Below, piece after piece: positions 36,763-47,291 of a stretch of 64,000 nt of DNA (positions are counted from its first letter, which is position 1; each line of letters starts with the position of its first letter). The DNA comes from Psilocybe azurescens (lineage: Eukaryota > Basidiomycota > Agaricomycetes > Agaricales > Agrocybaceae), in contig JAJIRX010000570.1 in the NCBI GenBank assembly GCA_023853785.1, forward strand, positions 496,001-560,000. Reading direction: 5' to 3'. Below the pieces are notes generated by a model. The model ran no database searches. It was not told the origin of the DNA and saw only the letters and a list, made by a program, of their open reading frames with translations. The translations under genes and the position numbers were made by a program.

Positions 36763-36899
36763 GATAGCTATCAACTAAAAATTGTTGAACGTTGGGAATG
36801 TCAGTTCATCTCCCCGGGATTTCCTTTTTCTTATGTTACTTTTCCCTTGGGACATCCGTTCAATAGGGCAACCGGAAATTCAAGTGGCCAGTAGCGGGC

Positions 36900-36943
36900 C
36901 TTGCGTGCACCTCTATGCGCTAGCTTGCGCAAGTGCACGCAAG
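36900..36943. repeat. GC-rich palindromic cluster (also at 41044-41087)
   Basis: Arms cttgcgtgcac (36900-36910) and gtgcacgcaag (36933-36943) are exact inverted repeats. The loop between them itself contains the palindromes ttgcgcaa and gctagc. Related words (gcacgcaag, ttgcgcaa, gctagcgc) recur at about 37583-37665. The pattern is repeated in copy B of the tandem duplication. Confidence 0.7.
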
Positions 36944-38218
36944 TTGGTAAATAATGTTGAATAGATAATGAATTTTCTTTACCATATACCGTTCGTTCAG
37001 TACTCAGTAGCGATGGAGTCCAGCTATATATGTTCAGAAAGACGAATAGGACTTCAGCCGTGATTCGTGATTCGTGAATCTGATTCATGATTGATAACTA
37101 TAGAATGAGTTGGATGGCTAATCTAACCCCAGAATGAATGGTTGAGGCCTATATACTACAGCTATGTAGTGACTTCACATTCTCTGACACTATGCACATG
37201 TCTAAAGCCCGTGTAGATGTGTTCACAGACCGCAGGATATGGTTTGATGCCAATTGATGGCAATACTTAACGTGGGAAATGTTAGAAAACAGCGGACTCA
37301 ACGACTTGTGGCCTATCTGTACGCTGAGGGATGGATCACTAAGATAAGGAGAAGCAATAATATGGTGTTAAGCACTCCAATAGATGTGAGGATATACAAA
37401 AATTGAGCACACCTTATCGGTAAAAATGCTATGGGATACACAAACGCCTGACGACTAGTTTAGTGGCTGTGCCAGATGTCGAGGGCAAGCATTTGTTTCG
37501 ACGCCGAGCGCTTAAGTGTCATTTCGTTACTCAATCAATTGCATCGTTGATTTGTGTTAATGTATTCTGAGAGGGTCTATATATGCACGCAAGTTGCGCG
37601 CTAGCTCAGACTTGTTGCGCAAATTTACGTGATTTTCCTTCGGTGCTAGCGCAATTTAGTGCAGGCAAGTCATGATCTTATGCACTTGACCCGATTTTGT
37701 ATATCATTTAACGTTGGAGCTTCCGGAAGGCATAGCTAGGCATTATCAGTGAGGATTGGATGAAGGCGATAACTGGGAAGGAAAGGTATATGCAGGTGTA
37801 CCTGACAGCTGGAATCACAACGACAGAGAAGGCAACGACAGAGAAGTACTTTACATAAATATTTTCTGACACGGTTGGGGAGCGTGACAAAAACCAGATT
37901 TCATATCCGTGAACATCACACAATCTCTTGTTTACATTATTATTGTTTTTGACACATTACTACATAAGTCTGGTTTTTAAGTTTCAACGACTGGGTTCGA
38001 GTTTACTAAGTTCCAAACCGACCAAATGCTTCAACACGTTGAAGATAAGTTCTTTTTTTCTCGTGTCAATTTATGTTCATTGGGGCTTGGCCCCACTCAG
38101 ACTTAACTGATACAAATGACAGTTGTAGATCTCAAGCTAAGTTCAGATGTTGAAAGTTTGAGTAATTGCTTACGCCATTGTTCTGTATTTTATATCGTTC
38201 AATATTCATACAAAAGAC

Positions 38219-39594
38219 TTAAAAGTCACTAGTATAGATGGTCAGAATATTACTTTCGATCAGCGATGCAAGATGTCGGTTATCCTGCAATTTTGAGATG
38301 ATATCTTGGACGTCGATGTCTGTCCGCCGGGCGTTCCACATCAATTTGAATTCAACCGCGCGAAGAGCATAATCTTGAGAGAGCGCCCGCAGGGTGTCCA
38401 CAAGAGGCTTCCAGTCGATTCTTTCAAGTAAGAACACGTGCATTTTTGGTTCAAATGTGAGTTTGAGGACTACCCGGCTTAGCCGAGTAAGAGGTGGAGA
38501 TGGCTTTTGGAGGAGTTGGGTGATCCAGGGGAGGGGTATGTAGAGGAGGTAGAAATCCATCATACCACGTACGTTGACTAAGGCCGATGAGTTAATAATT
38601 GCCGCTATCGTTAAGCTTTGAAGATTATGAAGTGAAGAGAGATCCCAGACTTTGCTACTAGCGAGAGAGTGTGTTCTGTAAATTTGAGAGTTGGGGTCAA
38701 TTTGGTATGTGGTTTTAACTGAGAGTTTATGTGAGGATGTGGAAGGGAAAGTTAAGATAACTGTACGTGCATACCTCTAAAGCTGGCCTCTACATACAGA
38801 TGCTTAAGAGACTGGACAAATCCCGCGTTTAGGAGGGGTTGGAATAACAAGATACTATTTATAGGTCCCAGTTCGATACGAAGGATGCGGAGATTTTTAA
38901 TCGACGGGGACTGCGTGGATATAAGCCATGAAAATATTATGTTGGAGTCAGAGAACACGGTTTGAGAAAGTTCCAGGTCTTGAAGCCTGGAGAGAGCGCC
39001 AGTGGAACTGGGAATGGACGCCAATGTTGAAGATAAATCCAGATGTGCATGTTCGACTCGGTACAAAATCAAACTCTTGAGAGATATACAGTATCCCAGG
39101 AGGCGTAAAGGGAAGTGTTTAATGAATTTGATAGCGACAGACTCGAGCGAGGGTAACCGGAGTATCTGAACAAAGGAAGTTTGGAGGACCATGTGAAATG
39201 TGTCCCACGATATTCGGTAGGTGTTTGATGCAACCAGCGAAAACTCGGTAAGTCCTGAGAAGAGGCAAATGGTTCGACCAATGGATTCGTCGCTAGCATA
39301 TATTCTCGATGCATCTGCTGGAACCATGACTACCCGGAGAGACCTAACGAGAGACACGAGACGGGGCTTGTCTGCTAAGAGTTTGGAAATATGACTGGGA
39401 GAAAAAGCATTCAGATCTCCGCTGCTTTCGTAATGTGCTACTGTGATTTCGCGGTAGATATGTCTCTCGACCAGTTCGGAGAATCTATGGCTGACCTTTG
39501 CGCAAGACCGAAGAGAAGGATGATCGTTGTGTAAGAAAGCGAAAACAGAGTCCAGCAATTCCGAGGGAAGCACAGATTGCGTTTTCCGGGCCAT
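38219..39594 (-). CDS. F-box-like / leucine-rich protein (paralogue 2, copy A)
   Basis: The ATG at 39594 gives MARKTQSVLPSELLDSVF, an F-box-like start with the conserved HNDHPSLRSCAKVSHRF. Long exon 1 runs to about 38775. The intron is GTATGC...TTTACAG, about 99 nt (ending near 38677). The C-terminal exon has SSLHNLQSLTIAA, PLPWITQLLQKP and WKPLVDTLRALSQDYALR, and ends ...LTIYTSDF at 38219. Leucine-rich segments suggest a substrate-binding region. It is nearly identical to the gene at 42372-43746 because both lie in the tandem duplication. No frame break is visible. Confidence 0.78.
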
Positions 39595-40011
39595 AATCAG
39601 ATTTGAATATCGCTATAGTGTGGAATGAATTAGAGATTTATATCGAGGATTCTCCAGAAGATGACAAAGCGATGGTCGAGAGATGAAATAGATAACGACG
39701 AGCGGAAGGTATGAGTTGGTACAACGGCAGTGAATTTGGGGACAAACTTGAGATGAAAGTCAACGTCACTGCGGGATATTTGTTGATAGAAGTTGCAGCT
39801 TCTAAGAGGATGAGGGTTATGGATGATCAAATAACAGTCTGTGCGCGTGAGGAGGGCCGTCCTGGAGAGCGTCTTTCCTTCGTTCAGAAAAGAAACTCAG
39901 TACGGAGGTTATTACATAATACCTCCATTTCTGCATCATTCATTTCTCAGGAGCAGTGTCAGTATTTGTGTCGTTCCTACGCTTCACTTTCTACGCCCTT
40001 CAGCATACTAC
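39595..40011. promoter_or_regulatory. divergent promoter region (copy A) between F-box-like gene and GDA1 stump
   Basis: 417 bases separate the F-box-like start codon (minus) from the GDA1-type ATG at 40012 (plus). The same region recurs at 43747-44166 with few differences, so the duplication also copied the promoter. A ttatat word near 39634-39639 may serve the minus gene; this is a guess. Confidence 0.55.
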
Positions 40012-40149
40012 ATGGTGGATGGAGACCCTCTGTCTACAAAAATAAAGCGCGATAACAAGAAGGCTTCATTTAAAGTCAATATACACCCGGCATCGCATAA
40101 TCTTTCTTCTACTAGCTCAACATCACCGTCATCGTCACCAGCGCGATAG
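40012..40149 (+). pseudogene. 5' stump of the GDA1 apyrase gene (45 codons)
   Basis: It starts with the same ATG context and the same first 45 codons (MVDGDPLSTKIKR... to SSSPAR) as the complete GDA1 gene at 44167. At the duplication junction (40145) the reading runs into the start of copy B and stops at TAG, 40147-40149. It therefore lacks the membrane anchor and all catalytic regions. It retains a full promoter copy, so a short transcript is possible. Confidence 0.88.
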
Positions 40150-40250
40150 ATATCAACTAAAAATTGTTGAACGTTGGGAATGTCAGTTCGTCTCCCCGGG
40201 ATTTCCTTTTTCTTATGTTACTTTTCCCTTCTTGGGACATCCATTCAATA

Positions 40251-40584
40251 GCGACAAAAGAAAGGGCGACAAAAGTTCCTGCAGAACATTTGAAAGATAA
40301 TTTAAATAACCTGAAGAATTCTTTCTTGTGAAACGCAATTCACCCAGCGCCGAGCCCATTGTTTATTATTGCTTGTGAGGACTTTTCGAATTCACGGTGA
40401 TCATCATTGGATGACTTCCCGTAGACTTTTAATGTAGGTCTGGTGCCAATAGAATACACCAGATTCCACTTGCCGGAGATGCCGGAGATGCCATCAAAAA
40501 TATTTTGCGATTTGAGGCGTTCTAAAATAATAATCTGGGATGGGGTCGGGAGGCCGTTCTAAATATTTATGCTGAAGCCTAAAG
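40251..40584. other. insertion 1 in copy B, unclassified
   Basis: Copy A reads caatagggcaaccgg without interruption at 36861-36875. Copy B has about 333 extra bases between caata(g) and gggcaaccgg. It begins with a short duplicated gcgacaaaag/gggcgacaaaag and contains a ccggagatg doublet near 40475. No clear inverted ends or coding capacity are seen. Confidence 0.6.
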
Positions 40585-40617
40585 GGGCAACCGGAAATTC
40601 AAGTGGCAAGTAGCGGG

Positions 40618-41034
40618 TACGCTGTATCAGCCAGCAATTAAATCAAAACTGCTTGACGGCGACGTTCCCGCAGGACCATTGGGACCTGCCCGTCCATCAT
40701 CTTGACTTCTTTCCACGTTGGATATATGTTCTTCGACCTCTTCATTAATATGTATATGCTATGTTTTGAGTCTTTTAACATTCCTATAGTTTGATTTCTG
40801 AATGAATGGCCTCCATACAAGAGAGAAGTGATAATGACTGATTATATAACTTAACTTTCTAACATTCATGTTTTGACCACTGGACCAATATCCGACAAAA
40901 GCAAACCCTTCAGCTTAGGAGACTCAGGAATTTAGCAGTCAAGGTGGTGGACGGACAGGTCCCAATAGTCCGCAGGGACGTCGCCGTCAAGCGGTTCTAC
41001 TTTAAATCCTGGCTGATACAGCTCGCGCACCGTA
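40618..41034. mobile_element. non-autonomous TIR transposon (417 bp) with 6-bp target duplication
   Basis: Flanked by agcggg at 40612-40617 and 41035-41040; copy A has a single agcggg at 36893-36898, a clean empty site. The outer roughly 80-90 bases of each end are inverted repeats of each other. They share, among others, ctgtatcagcca, gcttgacggcgacgt and attgggacctg. The extreme ends are TACG and CGTA, and the right end has about 9 bases (within gtgcgcgag) that the left lacks. No transposase frame is present. Confidence 0.8.
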
Positions 41035-42371
41035 AGCGGGCCTTGCGTGCACCTCTATGCGCTAGCTTGCGCAAGTGCACGCAAGTTGGTAAATGATATT
41101 GAATAGATAATGAGTTTTCTTTACCATATACCGTTCGTTCAGTACTCAGTAGCGATGGAGTCCAGCTATGTGCCAGAAAGACGAATAGGACTTCGGCCGT
41201 GATTCGTGATTCGTGATTCGTGATTCATGATTTGTTCATGATTGATAACTATAGAATGAGTTGGATGGCTAATCTAACTCCAGAATGAACGGTTAAGGCC
41301 TGTATACTACAGCTATGTAGTGACTTCACATTCTCTGACACTATGCACATGTCTAAAGCTCGTGTAGATGTGTTCAAAGACCGCAGGATATGGTTTGATG
41401 CCAATTGATGGCAATACTTAACGTGGGAAATGTTAGAAAACAGCGGACTCAACGACTTGTGGCCTATCTGTACGCTGAGGGATGGATCACTAAGATAAGG
41501 AGAAGCAATAATATGGTGTTAAGCACTCCAATAGATGTGAGGATGTACAAAACTTGAGCAAACCTTATCAGTAAAAGATGCTATGGGATACACAAACGCC
41601 TGACGACTAGTTTAGTGGCTGTGCCAGATGTCGAGGGCAAGCATTTGTTTCGACGCCGAGCGCTTAAGTGTCATTTCGTTACTCAATCAATTGTATCGTT
41701 GATTTGTGTTAATGTATTCTGAGAGGGTCTATATATGCACGCAAGTTGCGCGCTAGCTCAGACTTGTTGCACAAATTTACGTGATTTTCCTTCGGTGCTA
41801 GCGCAATTTAGTGCAGGCAAGTCATGATCTCATGCACTTGACCCGATTTTGTATATCATTTAATGTTGGAGCTTCCGGAAGGCATAGCTAGGCATTATCA
41901 GTGAGGATTGGATGAAGGCGATAACTGGGAAGGAAAGGTATATGCAGGTGTACCTGACAGCTGGAATCACAACGACAGAGAAGGCAACGACAGAGAAGTA
42001 CTTTACATAAATATTTTCTGACACGGTTGGGGGAGCGTGACAAAAACCAGATTTCATATCCGTGAACATCACACCATCTCTTGTTCACATTATTGTTTTT
42101 GACACATTACTACATAAGTCTGGTTTTTAAGTTTCAACGACTGGGTTCGAGTTTACTAAGTTCCAAACCGACCAAATGCTTCAACACGTTGAAGATAAGT
42201 TCTTTTTTTTTCTCGTGTCAATTTATGTTCATTGGGGCTTGGCCCCACTCAGACTCTAACTGATACAAATGACAGTCGTAGATCTCAAGCTAAGTTCAGA
42301 TGTTGAAAATTTGAGTAATTGCTTACGCCATTGTTCTGTATTTTATATCGTCCAATATTCATACAAAAGAC
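41035..42371. other. non-coding left part of copy B
   Basis: It matches 36893-38218 of copy A almost base for base. It includes the GC-rich palindromic cluster and a gatagatgtg...gccaattgatgg stretch. Short frames here (41860-42072 minus, 42081-42263 plus) are mirrored in copy A but have no recognisable domain, so I do not call them genes. Confidence 0.5.
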
Positions 42372-43746
42372 TTAAAAGTCACTAGTATAGATGGTCAGAA
42401 TATTACTTTCAATCAGCGATGCAAGATGTCGGTTATCCTGCAATTTCGAGATGATATCTTGGACGTCGATGTCTGTCCGCCGGGCGTTCCACATCAATTT
42501 GAATTCAACAACGCGAAGAGCATAATCTTGAGAGAGCGCCCGCAGGGTGTCCACAAGAGGCTTCCAGTCGATTCTTTCAAGTAGGAACACGTGCATTTTT
42601 GGTGCAAATGCGAGTTTGAGGACTATCCGGCTTAGCCGAGTAAGAGGTGGAGATGGCTTTTGGAGGAGTTGGGTGATCCAGGGGAGGGGTATGTGGAGGA
42701 GGTAGAAATCCATCATACCATGTACCTTGGGTGAGTACGATGACATAATAATTGCCGCTATCGTTAAGCTTTGAAGATTATGAAGTGAAGAGAGATCCCA
42801 GACTTCGTTACTAGTGGGAGAGCCTGTTCTGTGAATTTGGGAGTTGGCGTCGATTTTGTAAGTGGTTGTAACTGAGAGCTTATGTGAGGATGGGAAGCAA
42901 AAGTTAAGATAATTGTATGTGCATACCTCTAATGCCGGTCTCTATATGCAGATGCTTGAGAGAATGGACAAACTCCGCGTTTAGGAGGGGTCGGAATAAT
43001 GAGATACTATTTATAGGTCCCAATTCGATACGAAGGATGTGGAGATTTTTAATCGACGGGGACTGCTTGGATATAAGCCATGAAATCATTGTGGTAAAGT
43101 CAGAAGACACGGTTAGAGAAATTTCCAGGCGTTGAAGCCTAGAGAGAGCGCCAGTGGAACTGGGAATGGACGCCAATGTCAACGGTAAATTCAGATGTGT
43201 ATGTTCGACTTGGTGCAAGGTCAAACTCTTGAGAGATATACAGTATCCCAGGAGGCGTAAAGGGAAGTGTTTAATGAATTTGATAGCGACAGACTCTAGC
43301 GAGGGTAACCGGAGTATCTGAACAAAGGAAGTTTGGAGGACCATGTGAAATGTGTCCCACGATATTCTGTAGGTGTTTGATGCAACCAGCGAAAACTCGG
43401 TAAGTCCTGAGAAGAGGCAAATGGTTCGACCAATGGATTCGTCGCTAGCATATATTCTCGATGCATCTGCTGGAACCATGACTACCCGGAGAGACCTAAC
43501 GAGAGACACGAGACGGGGCTTGTCTGCTAAGAGTTTGGAAATATGACTGGGAGAAAAAGCATTCAGATCTCCGCTGCTTTCGTAATGTGCTACTGTGATT
43601 TCGCGGTAGATATGTCTCTCGACCAGTTCGGAGAATCTATGGCTGACCTCTGCACAAGACCGAAGAGAAGGATGATCGTTGTGTAAGAAAGAGAAAACAG
43701 AGTCCAGCAATTCCGAGGGAAGCACAGATTGCGTTTTCCGGGCCAT
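42372..43746 (-). CDS. F-box-like / leucine-rich protein (paralogue 3, copy B)
   Basis: The ATG is at 43746. Structure and length match the copy-A gene: F-box-like start (LPSELLDSVFSFLHNDHPSL), the same intron, and an identical ending (LTIYTSDF). Differences cluster in the middle and 3' part of exon 1 (for example LTLHQVEHTHLNLPL where copy A has LILYRVEHAHLDLSS) and near the intron, while the first 170 codons are nearly identical. That uneven divergence suggests gene conversion or relaxed selection on the repeat region. The frame is intact. Confidence 0.78.
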
Positions 43747-44166
43747 AATCAGATTTGAATATTGCTATAGTGTGGAATGAATTAGAGATTTATATCGAGG
43801 ATTCTCCAGAAGATGACAAAGCGATGGTCGAGAGATGGAATAGCAGATAACGACGAGCGGAAGGTATGAGTTGGTACAACGGCAGTGAATTTGGGGACAA
43901 ACTTGAGATGAAAGTCAACGTCACTGCGGGATATTTGTTGATAGAAGTTGCAGCTTCTAAGAGGATGAGGGTTATGGATGATCAAATAACAGTCTGTGCG
44001 CGTGAGGAGGGCCGTCCTGGAGAGCGTCTTTCCTTCGTTCAGAAAAGGAACTCAGTACGGAGGTTATTACATAATACCTCCATTTCTGCATCATTCATTT
44101 CTCAGGAGCAGTGTCAGTATTTGTGTCGTTCCTACGCTTCACTTTCTACGCCCTTCAGCATACTAC
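43747..44166. promoter_or_regulatory. divergent promoter region (copy B) of F-box-like gene and GDA1
   Basis: Copy of 39595-40011. It drives the intact GDA1 gene on the plus strand, so the ancestral GDA1 promoter is the one that stayed attached to the full-length gene. Confidence 0.55.
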
Positions 44167-46144
44167 ATGGTGGATGGAGACCCTCTGTCTACAAAAATAA
44201 AGCGCGATAACAAGAAGGCTTCATTTAGAGTCAATATACACCCGGCATCGCATAATCTTTCTTCTACTAGTTCAACATCACCGTCATCGTCACCAGCGCG
44301 TTCAAGCGGACTGCAGACACCGACAGATACATCAAAGGTCTTTACACAGCATATTCGGTCAAGATATATGAGTATGATTTCGCCACGGAGCAGTAATTAC
44401 GAGAGGCTTGAGGGCGGGCATGGGCCAACGAGGACGGGGTCGCCCAAGCGGTTTGCGTGGAAGAAGTTCGCTATTGCTGCAGCTGTGCTTATTGGCATGG
44501 TGTACCTCTTTGGGCCGAGGGAGTCGAGGAGTCTACCTTGGAAGTCAAAGGCGAAACTGCCAGGTGTGTAGTTGTCGAGTGATAGTGCCACCGTTTGCTC
44601 ACATTCTGTTGTTTAGATTCTACGTATACATACGAGGACGATGTCCAACCAGATCCTGCACCAATCGCAGCTCCTCCAAAAACCCGACCAGCAGCGGTCG
44701 TCGACAAACCGAAAACTGAGGAGGTTGTACATCCAGAAAAGTTCGAAGACGACCACGACCCCTCCAGAACCACGCACTGCACCGCACCCCACTCACCCCA
44801 CGACCCCATCGTGCAGTATGCGCTGATGATAGACGCAGGATCCACCGGGTCACGAATCCACATCTACAAATTCAACAACTGCGGACCTTCCCCCGAATAC
44901 GAATACGAGACGTTCGAAATGACCAAGCCTGGGCTGTCGAGCTACAAAGACGACCCCGAGGATGCGGCTAAGAGTCTGGATGTGTTGCTTGACAAGGCCG
45001 TCCGCGTTGTACCGCGTTCTCTACGTGGGTGTACACCGGTAGCTGTGAAAGCGACAGCTGGTCTGCGTCTCCTGCCTGGATCCAAGAGCGCCGATATTCT
45101 GCATGCGATCGAGAAACGGCTTCATGAGGTGTATCCATTCAAGCTCCCGGAGAAGGACGGCGTTGTAATCATGGACGGGAAGGACGAGGGTGTTTATGCC
45201 TGGATCACGGCCAACTATCTCCTGGGCACCATCAAAGCGGATGCATCAAAGGATACCACCACGCACGCCGTGCTGGACCTCGGAGGCGCGTCGACGCAGA
45301 TCGTGTTCGAGCCCGTGTTCTCTTCTGCGGATAAGCGGCTCGAGGAAGGCGAGCATAAATACGAGCTCAAGTTCGGAGGCAGGACGCATACACTGTACCA
45401 ACATTCGTATCTTGGATATGGGCTGATGCGTGCGAGGATGCATGTGCATAGTCTTGTCAGCTTTATGGCGTCGATCAGGACGCCATCGGAGAAGGAGAAG
45501 AAGGAGAAGATTGTGGGCAATCCGTGCTTGGGCCGTGGAATGAGGCGCATGGTGGAGGTGACGGACGAAGTGACCCAGGTAGCGAAGAACGTCACCATGG
45601 ACGGAGAAGAGATCGGGTCTTTCGAAGCATGCGACCGAATCGTACAGCTTGTGCTCGCAAAGGACTCGTAAGCACTCAATTTCATTCTCTATATATCATC
45701 TTAACTGATATGTTTCTATACAGCATCTGCGAAATGAAACCATGCTCGTTCAACGGTGTCTATCAGCCCTCTTTGCTCGACTCCTTCCCGCACGGCAAAG
45801 TGCTCCTCCTTTCCTACTTCTACGACCGGCTCGCGCCCCTCATCCCATCCAAAACCCCTCTGACCGTGTCCACCATCGCAGAAACAGCACGCGACGTGTG
45901 TCAGGGCCCGAAGAAATGGCGCACTATGCCCTGGGGCAAGGACGAAGAACTGATAGAGGAGCTAGAGGGACGCCCGGAGTGGTGTCTGGACTTGACGTTC
46001 ATGCACGCGCTGCTACAGCTCGGGTACGAGTTCCAAGATACGAGGCCTGTGGATATTGGCAAGCAGATTCGGGGCACGGAGCTGGGCTGGTGTTTGGGCG
46101 CGACGATTGAGATGGTGGGTGGAGAACTTACTTGCAGAGATTAG
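44167..46144 (+). CDS. GDA1: Golgi guanosine diphosphatase (GDA1/CD39 apyrase)
   Basis: Exons 44167-44563, 44617-45667 and 45724-46144; all junctions keep phase. It is a type II membrane protein: Ser-rich cytosolic N-terminus, then an anchor (KKFAIAAAVLIGMVYLF) and a Pro-rich stem. The apyrase conserved regions are all present: DAGSTGSRIHIYKF, KATAGLRLLPG, DGKDEGVYAWITANYLLG and LDLGGASTQIVFE, then YQHSYLGYGL and a C-terminal GTELGWCLGA. It hydrolyses GDP (and UDP) to GMP in the Golgi lumen, removing the product of mannosyltransferases and allowing GDP-mannose/GMP exchange. The frame is intact. The first 45 codons are duplicated as a stump at 40012-40149. Confidence 0.93.
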
Positions 46145-47291
46145 GACAATCTATATAATATTGGAGGTGTTGTTATTGAGAAGTTTGAATTTGAATTTTA
46201 TTTATTCGTGTAGAATACTTGGAGTATTGATTTATATAGTTGCTTCCGACACCTCTCATTCATCTTCTGAGTGTCTAGGAATGATTAATCCCAGGTAGGT
46301 GGTTATATTTAGAAAATTTATGAGAACAGTTGATAGGCCCGTGACCACGCTAATGTTCAAACATTCAACTGTCGACTGCAAACTGACCATTTATTCTCAA
46401 TAACATATATCCTTACCAAACGTCTTCTCCCCTGAATACCTAGACTGCGCTTATCACAATGCCTGGCTGCCAATGTTATCATCCAAAACCGCTGCTAAAC
46501 CCCATACCTTCAATATCATCCATTTCACAACAATGTAAGTACCCTCTTTCTTCTACTCATTCTGTTCGGCTGCCAGTATGAAGGAAGACTGACCAGTGTC
46601 ATTTCTCAACAACATACATACATGATCAGCCTTCCCTGGGAGCTTTTCGGCAAGTCAGTTACATTTGTACACGGAGACATGTATCTCCGGTCCCCTTTCG
46701 CTGTTATTAACGGTTTTTCATTATTACAAAACCACGCTGAACACTCTCGGTACAGACTTATTCCGACATATTTGGACCTGCTTTAATAGGGAAGCCTCTA
46801 ATCGCTTGTCGAATCCTCCGACTTGGCTGTCCGATCCTTCCCTTCTAAACTTTATCGAACGGGTTTCATGATTACGCTCAATTCACATATTGGGATTAAA
46901 AACTAAATGCAAGTGGTTCATAGCTGCTATGTTCAGCCTTTCTAGCTGACGGGGCGAAAGGTTTGAGAACATGGATCGACGCTCAGGTTGCAGGCCGGAG
47001 GGCCTATCAAACGCCGTGGAGATCCCCGAGTCTGACCTTTGCCAGCCCTGTCAAGTTATGTTTATAAATGACACCCTACATCAACATTCCAACTGCCATG
47101 CGTTTAAAGCAGTTTCAGACGGAAGAACAGCGACTGATATAGGGTTGGTATTTCTGCTGATACTTAAAGGGTCGAGGAGAGGTTCTTTCCCCTCGCGTAC
47201 CCGTCCTTCTTCCCTCGTCCTCGTCCTCGCCTCCGCCGACACCTATACAACGCTTGTCCTTATCTTTACAAGAGCAGATTAATTCTCGAAG
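46145..47291. other. intergenic region
   Basis: 1.15 kb without a supported gene. A short ATG frame at 46459 (MPGCQCYHPKP...) before a GTAAGT could be an exon, but nothing downstream supports it. The last 150 bases before 47292 are CT-rich, as expected of a fungal promoter. Confidence 0.45.

Larger units (their letters stand above)
36763..40145. repeat. tandem duplication, copy A
   Basis: Directly repeated at 40145-44300. It starts at the gatagctatcaactaaaaa sequence (36764) and ends inside the GDA1 coding sequence (caccagcgcg, 40136-40145). It contains a non-coding left part (36763-38218), one F-box-like gene (minus), the divergent promoter and the first codons of GDA1. Copy A has the empty version of both insertions found in copy B. 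Confidence 0.93.
40145..44300. repeat. tandem duplication, copy B
   Basis: Head-to-tail with copy A. It is longer because of two insertions absent from copy A: about 40251-40584 (about 333 bp) and 40618-41034 (417 bp, flanked by duplicated agcggg). Otherwise it aligns along its length with small differences, such as extra gattcgt units near 41203-41224. Confidence 0.93.

Noticed and set aside
37708..38110. Small frames mirrored in copy B (41860-42072, 42081-42263)
   Set aside because: Conserved only because the DNA was duplicated recently; the frame in copy B differs at its ends (a one-base indel), which argues against coding selection.
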